Source: Endomicrobiia bacterium (GTDB lineage Bacteria > Elusimicrobiota > Endomicrobiia > Endomicrobiales > Endomicrobiaceae). From it: a DNA stretch of 6,265 nt. The stretch is from the NCBI GenBank assembly GCA_009782015.1, contig WQUP01000070.1, forward strand, positions 1 through 6,265. Reading direction: 5' to 3'. Below the pieces are notes generated by a model that saw only the letters and a list, made by a program, of their open reading frames with translations, did no database searches and had not been told where the DNA came from. Of the stretch, positions 1-4,714 are shown in pieces (position 1 is the stretch's first letter; every line of letters starts with the position of its first letter). The position numbers and the translations under genes were made by a program.

Positions 1-7
1 CGGGCAT
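1..7 (-). CDS. Possible 5' end of a divergent gene (partial)
   Basis: On the minus strand an ATG at 7-5 begins a reading frame (Met-Pro) that leaves the window at once. It is preceded by AAAGGA (complement of 17-22), a good Shine-Dalgarno 9 nt from the ATG. Only two codons are visible, so no product can be named. The call rests on the start codon and ribosome site, and on the absence of any convincing end of a + strand gene before secG. If real, 8-77 is a divergent intergenic region shared with the secG promoter. Confidence 0.3.
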
Positions 8-77
8 ATTTTTTAGTCCTTTCTCTATAGCGCAAGCGTGAATATTATTTTTGAATGAATCTTTGCCATACGATGAT

Positions 78-107
78 TTGACACTTTATGCCGTTTTATT
101 GTATAAT
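78..107 (+). promoter_or_regulatory. secG sigma-70-type promoter
   Basis: TTGACA at 78-83 and TATAAT at 102-107 are both perfect consensus hexamers, separated by 18 bp. The expected transcription start (about 7 nt past the -10 box) is near 114, only about 3 nt before the secG ATG at 117. This probably drives secG with tRNA-Leu and possibly tRNA-Gly, since no terminator is visible before 750. Confidence 0.85.
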
Positions 108-116
108 CCTCAAATC

Positions 117-440
117 ATGAATATAATAAATACAGTATATTTCCTATTTCAGTTTGTACATTACTCGGTTTGCTTAGGTTTGGTTATTGTGGTGCTGTTG
201 CTGCAGTCAGGTAAAAGCGGCGGTATGGCGGGCATTTTCGGCGGAGGCGGTTCGGACCAGATTTTTAACGCGCCTTCAGGCATGGCTTTTATAAAAAAGC
301 TTACTGTCGTGATGGCCTGCATATTCATATTTACTTCTGTCATGCTTACGAAGCTGTCCACCAGAATGAGCATGATGTCTATAGCAAATCAGCTCTCTAA
401 TATTCCGGTCTCGGGTCCTGTCGAGCCGGCTAATAAATAG
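117..440 (+). CDS. secG: Protein-export membrane protein SecG
   Basis: SecG is the small accessory subunit of the SecYEG translocon in the inner membrane. The 107-residue product has the family layout: a first membrane helix (about residues 5-29), the conserved cytoplasmic loop LLQSGKSGGMAGIFGGGG (28-45) followed by SDQIF, a second helix (about 61-79) and a short polar tail. The frame is open upstream to a TTG at 51. I prefer ATG 117 because the consensus promoter lies inside that extension and the 117 start gives the normal SecG N terminus. There is no Shine-Dalgarno before 117, and the promoter position implies an almost leaderless mRNA. A tRNA-Leu(GAG) gene follows after 6 nt. The same secG-tRNA-Leu(GAG) neighbourhood is known in E. 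coli (secG-leuU). Confidence 0.93.
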   Translation: MNIINTVYFLFQFVHYSVCLGLVIVVLLLQSGKSGGMAGIFGGGGSDQIFNAPSGMAFIKKLTVVMACIFIFTSVMLTKLSTRMSMMSIANQLSNIPVSGPVEPANK

Positions 441-446
441 GTAAAC

Positions 447-531
447 GCTGGGGTGGCGGAACTGGCATACGCGCACGTTTGAGGGGCGTGTCCTTAACCG
501 GATGCGGGTTCAAATCCCGCCCTCAGCACCA
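447..531 (+). tRNA. tRNA-Leu (anticodon GAG)
   Basis: An 85-nt type II tRNA with encoded CCA (529-531). The acceptor stem is GCTGGGG 447-453 with CCTCAGC 521-527, discriminator A528. The anticodon stem is CACGT 474-478 with GCGTG 486-490, and its 7-nt loop holds GAG at 481-483 followed by G484, which fits a CUC/CUU-reading leucine tRNA. A variable arm (TCC/GGA, 491-502) and a T arm (GCGGG/CCCGC around TTCAAAT, 504-520) are clear. It starts 6 nt after the secG stop and is probably processed from the same transcript. Confidence 0.96.
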
Positions 532-532
532 A

Positions 533-660
533 AACGACAAGTAATAAGTAAAAAGTAATAAGTAAAAGACAAAAATATTAAAAGATTTTTACCGTAGCGA
601 ATGAAGTTTTCAGATGAGGCAGTTTCATTACTTATTACCTGTTACTTATTACTTGTCGTT
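533..660. repeat. Inverted heptamer-repeat element (AAGTAAT type) between two tRNAs
   Basis: The outermost 19 bp form a perfect inverted repeat (533-551 with 642-660), which continues inward with mismatches to about 38 bp per arm. Each arm begins with AACGACA and then holds about four degenerate heptamers. The left arm reads AAGTAAT, AAGTAAA, AAGTAAT, AAGTAAA. The right arm on the opposite strand reads AAGTAAT, AAGTAAC, AGGTAAT, AAGTAAT. GACAAA (568-573) follows the left array. The loop (about 571-622) is A+T-rich with no reading frame I can support. The element fills the spacer almost exactly: 1 nt after the tRNA-Leu CCA and 3 nt before tRNA-Gly. It may fold as a hairpin in the tRNA precursor. 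Confidence 0.9.
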
Positions 661-663
661 AAC

Positions 664-735
664 GCGGGTGTAGTTCAGTGGTAGAACGTCTCGTTGCCAA
701 CGAGAAGGTCGTGGGTTCAAGTCCCATCGCCCGCT
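664..735 (+). tRNA. tRNA-Gly (anticodon GCC)
   Basis: A 72-nt tRNA without encoded CCA. The acceptor stem is GCGGGTG 664-670 with CGCCCGC 728-734 (one G-T pair), discriminator T735. The D arm is GTTC/GAAC. The anticodon stem TCTCG/CGAGA flanks loop TTGCCAA, giving GCC at 696-698. The T arm is GTGGG/CCCAT around TTCAAGT (711-727). The bases after 735 are TTATAG, so CCA must be added enzymatically, unlike the tRNA-Leu next door. A second copy of the 3' end (719-735), there followed by CCA, lies at 891-910. Confidence 0.95.
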
Positions 736-749
736 TATAGATTAAACTC

Positions 750-779
750 AAAGGCTTGGTTATGAACCGAGCTTTTTTT
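750..779 (+). terminator. Rho-independent terminator after tRNA-Gly
   Basis: A 12-bp stem (750-761 with 765-776, two G-T pairs, loop ATG) runs into a T tract at 773-779. It lies 15 nt past the tRNA-Gly 3' end and probably ends the secG-tRNA-Leu-tRNA-Gly transcript. Confidence 0.85.
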
Positions 780-795
780 ATTTACAACCATCAAA

Positions 796-910
796 GACGG
801 GACTTGAAGCCGACTTGAGCGCCCGCGAAGAGCGGGAATAAAGCGAAAGCGGCCGGCTTCGGAGGAAGCGCGCCAGCGCTGGGGGAGAAGAAGTCCCATC
901 GCCCGCTCCA
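796..910 (+). repeat. G+C-rich structured element ending in a duplicated tRNA-Gly 3' end
   Basis: The stretch is about 66% G+C by my count, well above its flanks. It is closed by GACGGGACTT 796-805 and AAGTCCCATC 891-900 (9 of 10 pairs, plus one mismatch). Inside are a 7-bp helix GAAGCCG 806-812 with CGGCTTC 854-860, a nested hairpin CCCGC 822-826 with GCGGG 832-836, and a second branch AGCGC 867-871 with GCGCT 876-880. Bases 891-907 repeat tRNA-Gly 719-735 exactly and are followed by CCA (908-910). The left end also resembles an inverted copy of the tRNA T arm. It could be a remnant of, or a small non-autonomous, tRNA-targeted element. It has no supportable reading frame. I recognise no named RNA family. 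Confidence 0.75.
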
Positions 911-923
911 TATTAGAAGCTCG

Positions 924-953
924 AAAGTCCTGATTTTTTTCAGGGCTTTTTTT
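924..953 (+). terminator. Second rho-independent terminator
   Basis: A 9-10 bp stem (924-933 with 940-949, one G-T pair) and a 6-nt T loop run into a T tract at 947-953. It follows the duplicated tRNA-Gly 3' end with CCA by 13 nt. It may be the original terminator of the tRNA-Gly gene, now displaced, and it insulates hflX from upstream transcription. Confidence 0.83.
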
Positions 954-990
954 ATTTGATTTTTGAATGCTTTTTTGAGTATCGTTAGTG

Positions 991-1019
991 TTGTAAAAGA
1001 AGCTTTAATATTATAGAAT
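991..1019 (+). promoter_or_regulatory. Likely hflX promoter
   Basis: TTGTAA (991-996) and TAGAAT (1014-1019, five of six consensus bases) are 17 bp apart, just after a terminator and just before hflX. The expected transcription start is near 1026, about 3 nt before the ATG at 1029. The gap from -10 to ATG (9 nt) is the same as at secG. Confidence 0.65.
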
Positions 1020-1028
1020 CTCTGCGTT

Positions 1029-2267
1029 ATGGAAAAGGTTGTTTTAGTCGGCGTTCAGTCAAAAAATGTTACCGGGCTTGAGGTTGAGAACTCGCTTGAC
1101 GAGCTTGAAAGCCTTTGTTTTACCGACGGCGCGCAGAGTATAGGCAGGATCATTCAAAAGAAAGATACGCCTGATCCCGCGTATTTTATCGGTCGAGGGA
1201 AAGCCGCGGAAATTAAAGAACTTGTTGAAGAACTCAATGCCGACGCGGTCGTTTTTGACGATTCGCTTAAGCCGGTGCAGCAAAAAAATCTTGAAGAGTT
1301 AATAGGCAGAAAAATAGTCGATAGGACAAGAATGATTCTTGATATTTTCGCTTTCAGGGCAAGGACAAAAGAAGGGAAGCTGCAGGTTGAAAGAGCGGAA
1401 ATGACTTACCATATGGCCAGACTTGCAAATCAGGGCGTAAACCTGGACAGTCAGACCGGCGGCATAGGCACAAGGCGCGGTCCAGGCGAGCGAAAAATAG
1501 AAAGCGACAAAAGGCTCATACGCGACAGAATAGCCGAGCTTGACAGAGAAATAGCGAAAATCAAAGAAAGAAGAGATATACAAAGAAACGGAAGAGAAAA
1601 CTCCGACTTGCCTGAAATTGCTATCGCCGGATATACGAACGCCGGAAAGTCCACGCTGTTAAAAACTCTTTCAAAAAGCAATGTTTACGCTGACGACAGG
1701 CTTTTTGCGACGCTTGATCCTCTTACGAGAAAGGTCAAGCTGCCCGGAGGCAGAGAAGTGCTTTTAACGGATACGGTCGGTTTTATCAATAAACTGCCGC
1801 ATGATTTGATTGCCGCTTTCCGCTCAACGATGGAAGAGATACTGAGAGCAAAGTGTATTTTACACGTTATCGACGCCTCAAATCACAATAAAAGTAAGCA
1901 CATAGAGACGGTTTTAAACGTCTTGCGCGAAATAGGCGGAGATAACATTCCGATGCTGACGGTTTACAATAAAGCCGACAGGCTTGATTTTCAGGAAAAG
2001 GCGATGCTTACAAAAGACGCGTATGTGATATCCGCCAAAAACGCGGAAGGCATAGACGAACTGATGAAAGCCGTTGAGAAAACAGTCATGCCGAAGCATG
2101 AGATACATATGCTGAAGCTGAAATACGGTTTGCAGAGCATAAAAGGCAGGCTTTACAAACTTGCGATTATAAAAAGCGAAAAGTACGATAAGAAAACTAT
2201 GGAAATCATGCTTGAATGCTCGGAAGAAAATTGGAAAAAGATTAAAAATTTAATAAGAGCTCGCTAA
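1029..2267 (+). CDS. hflX: GTPase HflX
   Basis: HflX is a ribosome-binding GTPase that splits or rescues stalled ribosomes, notably in heat stress. The 412-residue product is full length. Residues 1-190 form the HflX N-terminal region, with the family signature GGIGTRRGPGE (144-154) followed by a charged helical linker (about 155-190). The G domain follows: P-loop GYTNAGKST (201-209), switch I FATLDPLTR (226-234), DTVGF (248-252), NKAD (314-317) and SAK (335-337). A C-terminal domain (about 355-412) ends the protein. The ATG at 1029 gives the usual N terminus but has no Shine-Dalgarno, and the promoter just upstream suggests a near-leaderless mRNA. The gene is not beside hfq, its common proteobacterial neighbour. 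It is followed by a second GTPase gene, der, across a repeat-filled gap. Confidence 0.95.
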   Translation: MEKVVLVGVQSKNVTGLEVENSLDELESLCFTDGAQSIGRIIQKKDTPDPAYFIGRGKAAEIKELVEELNADAVVFDDSLKPVQQKNLEELIGRKIVDRTRMILDIFAFRARTKEGKLQVERAEMTYHMARLANQGVNLDSQTGGIGTRRGPGERKIESDKRLIRDRIAELDREIAKIKERRDIQRNGRENSDLPEIAIAGYTNAGKSTLLKTLSKSNVYADDRLFATLDPLTRKVKLPGGREVLLTDTVGFINKLPHDLIAAFRSTMEEILRAKCILHVIDASNHNKSKHIETVLNVLREIGGDNIPMLTVYNKADRLDFQEKAMLTKDAYVISAKNAEGIDELMKAVEKTVMPKHEIHMLKLKYGLQSIKGRLYKLAIIKSEKYDKKTMEIMLECSEENWKKIKNLIRAR

Positions 2268-2287
2268 AAACATGCATTTCTTGCGTT

Positions 2288-2444
2288 GTCATTGCGAGAC
2301 GGAGCCCCCGATTTAGCCACTCGGGGATAAACTCCGCGACAACGAAGCAATCCGGAAAGCCGAACTCCTGAGTGAAGTCGAATGATCTCAGAAATAACGG
2401 TCTTATTGTCTAGATTGCCGCGCCCTTTCAGGGCTCGCAATGAC
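2288..2444. repeat. 157-bp palindromic intergenic repeat with GTCATTGCGAG ends
   Basis: The ends are a perfect 11-bp inverted repeat, GTCATTGCGAG 2288-2298 and CTCGCAATGAC 2434-2444. Internal inverted pieces include GCAATC 2347-2352 with GATTGC 2413-2418, hairpin CCCCGA 2306-2311 with TCGGGG 2321-2326 (flanked by GGAG/CTCC), and GCCCT/AGGGC 2422-2434. From general knowledge, repeats with these termini recur in intergenic regions of many bacteria and behave like small non-autonomous elements. It fills most of the hflX-der gap, and its right end provides an ATG (2440-2442) in frame with der. Confidence 0.85.
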
Positions 2445-2480
2445 GGCAAGAGGCAACGGGTTGATTTTTAGAGAGCCGCA

Positions 2481-2485
2481 TAAGG
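2481..2485 (+). promoter_or_regulatory. Ribosome binding site of der
   Basis: TAAGG lies 8 nt before ATG 2494. It decides the start against the in-frame ATG at 2440, which belongs to the repeat end and has no such site. Confidence 0.7.
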
Positions 2486-2493
2486 TAAAACAA

Positions 2494-3825
2494 ATGCTTA
2501 AAAAAGTCGCCATAGTAGGAAGGCCGAATGTCGGCAAGTCCACGCTTTTTAACAGGTTCATAGGCCGAAAAAAAGCCATTATACACGAAACTCCCGGAAC
2601 CACCAGAGACAGAAACGATTACGAAGTGCTCTGGAAAGATAAAAAATTTATCGTTACCGATACGGCAGGCTGGAGCAGCGAAGAATCCGTATTCTCAAAA
2701 GAGATGGCAAAGCAGCTTGATACCGCAGTTCAGAAAGCTGACTTAGTCCTTTTTATCGTTGACGGAAAAACCGGGCTTCATCCGATGGACGCGCAGATTG
2801 CCCATCAGATAAGGCTGAGCGGGAAAAAAACGATACTCGTGGTAAATAAGATAGATACCCAGGCCGAAGAAACAAAAGGATACGAGTTTTACGAACTCGG
2901 TATTGACGACATGGTGTTTGTTTCGGCAAACCACGGAAGAAGCATAAACGATTTGCTGGACAAAGTCTGGAGCAGCATTAAGTACGACAGAAAGACTAAA
3001 AAAGAAGAAGAGCTTTTGAAAATCATTCTCGTGGGAAAGCCAAACGTCGGCAAATCGTCTTTTGTAAACGCTGCGGCAAAAGAAGAGAGAAGCATAGTGC
3101 ACGATGCGCCCGGGACCACAAGAGACTCGCTGACAGTCCATGTGCAGCATAACGATAAAGATTATATGCTCATAGACACTGCCGGACTTCACAGAGGCAG
3201 CAAGGTAAAAGACGACATGGAGTATCTTTCGACGCTCAGCACCGATTACGCGATTGAAGACGCAGATGTCGCTGTTTTAGTCGCTGACGCTTCGCAGGGG
3301 ATAGGCGAAACCGAAGTAAAAATCGCAAGGCTGCTTGTCGAAAAAAGAAAACCGGTAATAGTCGCAGTCAATAAATGGGATTTGGTTGAAGACAGGGAAG
3401 AGGCCGCAAAATATTTTGTCGAGCAGTTCAGGCAGAGAGTAAAATTTATGAACTGGGCCGACATAATTTTTATATCGGCAAAAACGGGCCAGAGGGTCGA
3501 AAGAATTTTTCAGGAAGCCGAGCTTGTTTACAAGCAGTACTGCAAGCAGATTCCCGACGGCGAGCTCAGCGACGCCGTAAACGAAGCGATAGCCAGAAAA
3601 ACTTTTACGAGAAAAGGCAAAAGTTTAAAGATAAAAGAGTTTGCGCAGGTCGCAATAAAGCCTCCGGTATTTATTTTTTCGGTAAACGATTTGGAGCTCG
3701 TACACTTTTCATATGAAAGGTTTATGGAAAACTGTCTCAGGGAAAGATTCGGTTTTTACGGTACGCCGATCATTCTGAAGTTTAGGAAATATTTTAGAAT
3801 AGCTAAACGACAGAGTGAAGAGTGA
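2494..3825 (+). CDS. der: Ribosome biogenesis GTPase Der (EngA)
   Basis: Der is the tandem-GTPase factor needed for assembly of the 50S ribosomal subunit. The 443-residue product has two G domains. The first has GRPNVGKS (9-16), PGTTRD (34-39), DTAGW (56-60), NKID (118-121) and SAN (144-146). The second has GKPNVGKS (181-188), PGTTRD (206-211), DTAG (228-231), NKWD (293-296) and SAK (328-330). A KH-like RNA-binding domain follows (about 350-435). ATG 2494 is chosen because it gives the family N terminus (MLKKVAIVGRPNVGKS) and has a TAAGG 8 nt upstream. The frame extends to ATG 2440, but that codon is the terminal sequence of an intergenic repeat. The last codons (RQSEE) and the TGA stop come from a heptamer repeat element, so the C-terminal tail is repeat-derived. 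Confidence 0.96.
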   Translation: MLKKVAIVGRPNVGKSTLFNRFIGRKKAIIHETPGTTRDRNDYEVLWKDKKFIVTDTAGWSSEESVFSKEMAKQLDTAVQKADLVLFIVDGKTGLHPMDAQIAHQIRLSGKKTILVVNKIDTQAEETKGYEFYELGIDDMVFVSANHGRSINDLLDKVWSSIKYDRKTKKEEELLKIILVGKPNVGKSSFVNAAAKEERSIVHDAPGTTRDSLTVHVQHNDKDYMLIDTAGLHRGSKVKDDMEYLSTLSTDYAIEDADVAVLVADASQGIGETEVKIARLLVEKRKPVIVAVNKWDLVEDREEAAKYFVEQFRQRVKFMNWADIIFISAKTGQRVERIFQEAELVYKQYCKQIPDGELSDAVNEAIARKTFTRKGKSLKIKEFAQVAIKPPVFIFSVNDLELVHFSYERFMENCLRERFGFYGTPIILKFRKYFRIAKRQSEE

Positions 3826-3845
3826 GGAGTGGAGAGTGAAGATAC
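3806..3845. repeat. Heptamer-repeat half element overlapping the der 3' end
   Basis: AACGACA (3806-3812) is followed by four heptamers AGTGAAG, AGTGAGG, AGTGGAG, AGTGAAG (3814-3841) and then ATAC (3842-3845). This is the same order as the right arm of the element after plsY, read on the opposite strand. No inverted second arm is present before plsY. The unit TGA at 3823-3825 is the der stop codon. About 28 nt further on, a different palindromic repeat begins. Confidence 0.85.
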
Positions 3846-3873
3846 AATAGTCTTTACATTCCCCTGCTGTGTC

Positions 3874-3984
3874 TGTCATCCCGTGCTTGACACGGGATCT
3901 ACGTAGAGATATGGAAATGGATTGCGGATCGGAGTCCACAATAACGATAATAAAATGGATTCCGGCTCTAAGGCCGGAATGACA
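3874..3984. repeat. 111-bp palindromic intergenic repeat with TGTCAT...ATGACA ends
   Basis: It starts TGTCAT (3874-3879) and ends ATGACA (3979-3984). A hairpin lies at each end: ATCCCGTG 3878-3885 with CACGGGAT 3891-3898, and ATTCCGGC 3959-3966 with GCCGGAAT 3973-3980. Repeats with TGTCATCCC or TGTCATTCC ends and terminal hairpins are common intergenic elements in many bacteria (general knowledge). The right hairpin carries TAAGG (3969-3973) and an ATG (3979-3981), both in position to act as an alternative plsY start. Confidence 0.82.
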
Positions 3985-4002
3985 ACAAAAAAGATTAAAA
4001 AA

Positions 4003-4608
4003 ATGCTTATAAAAATTCTATACATCATCGCGGCTTATTTTATTGGAGCGATTCCGTTTGCCTATATCATTGCTAAAGTATTCGGCGGGGTAGATATAAG
4101 AACGGTCGGATCCGGAAATCCCGGAGCTACAAATGTTTTCCGCTCTGTCGGCAAAGGAGCAGGCATAGCTACCTTTATTCTTGACGCATTAAAAGGATTT
4201 ATTCCGGTATATTTTGCAATTTTTATAGACAACGCTTTTTCTTATTCTGTTGCCGTTGCCGCTGCGGCAATGATTGGCCACATGTTTACTATATTTTTAA
4301 AGTTTAAAGGCGGAAAAGGCGTTGCAACCGGATGCGGCGTGTTTTTGGCTCTCATGCCAATGCCTGCGCTTATAGCTTTCGGTTTATTCGTTTTGGTATT
4401 CGGCGCTTCGGGATATGTGGCTTTAGGTTCTGTCTGCGCAGCATTGTGTATGCCTTTTGCGGCTTATTTTACCGGATACGGCACGGAAGCGATTATCTTT
4501 GCTTTTGCCGCGGCGCTTCTCGTCATTTTTAAACACAGAAAAAATATAAGCAGGCTTAGAGCAGGAACGGAGTATAGGTTTAAAATATTTAAGAAAAAAA
4601 AGAGTTAG
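4003..4608 (+). CDS. plsY: Acyl-phosphate:glycerol-3-phosphate acyltransferase PlsY
   Basis: PlsY is an inner-membrane enzyme that moves an acyl group from acyl-phosphate to sn-glycerol-3-phosphate, giving lysophosphatidic acid, the first committed step of phospholipid synthesis in most bacteria. The 201-residue product is very hydrophobic and has the three conserved loops: GSGNPGATNVFR (36-47), KFKGGKGVAT (100-109) and HRKNISRLRAGTE (178-190). ATG 4003 matches the family N terminus but has no clear Shine-Dalgarno. An in-frame ATG at 3979, with TAAGG 5 nt upstream, would add MTTKKIKK but lies in a repeat and puts lysines on the usually external N terminus. The TAG stop is inside the first unit of the heptamer element that follows. 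gpsA, two genes' lengths of pathway earlier, makes its substrate and lies directly downstream. Confidence 0.94.
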   Translation: MLIKILYIIAAYFIGAIPFAYIIAKVFGGVDIRTVGSGNPGATNVFRSVGKGAGIATFILDALKGFIPVYFAIFIDNAFSYSVAVAAAAMIGHMFTIFLKFKGGKGVATGCGVFLALMPMPALIAFGLFVLVFGASGYVALGSVCAALCMPFAAYFTGYGTEAIIFAFAAALLVIFKHRKNISRLRAGTEYRFKIFKKKKS

Positions 4609-4700
4609 GAGTGAAGAGTGAGGAGTGAAGATACTGCAACAACACCATTGTCTTTGTCGTATCTTCACTCTTCACTCCTCACTCTCCACTCTGTCGTTAA
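4603..4700. repeat. Inverted heptamer-repeat element (AGTGAAG type) between plsY and gpsA
   Basis: The left arm has units AGTTAGG, AGTGAAG, AGTGAGG, AGTGAAG (4603-4630) and ATAC (4631-4634). The right arm, read on the minus strand, is AACGACA, then AGTGGAG, AGTGAGG, AGTGAAG, AGTGAAG (4690-4663), ATAC (4662-4659) and GACAAAGAC (4658-4650). The loop is about 24 nt. The left array lacks the AACGACA end. Its first unit supplies the TAG stop of plsY (4606-4608). The inverted arms can pair as a long imperfect hairpin. There is no T tract, so it is not a standard terminator. Confidence 0.9.
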
Positions 4701-4701
4701 A

Positions 4702-4706
4702 AAGGA
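4702..4706 (+). promoter_or_regulatory. Ribosome binding site of gpsA
   Basis: AAGGA lies 8 nt before ATG 4715 and fixes the start there. The longer in-frame option (GTG 4625) would translate straight through the right arm of the repeat. Confidence 0.8.
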
Positions 4707-4714
4707 TAAATGAT

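Noticed and set aside
911..927. Extra octamer-element copy (TTAGAAGCTCGAAAG) next to the second terminator
   Set aside because: Only two units with mismatches, no second arm and no GRCAAA motif. The similarity is within what chance would give.
2743..3192. 149-codon minus-strand open frame inside der
   Set aside because: It is an antisense shadow of the two G domains, with no ribosome site and no recognisable domain.
3806..4700. CRISPR-like array
   Set aside because: The units are 7 nt, contiguous and degenerate, with no spacers and no cas genes.
4603..4700. Rho-independent terminator between plsY and gpsA
   Set aside because: The arms can pair, but the stem is imperfect, the loop is long and no T tract follows. 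gpsA lacks a visible promoter of its own, so read-through is more likely.
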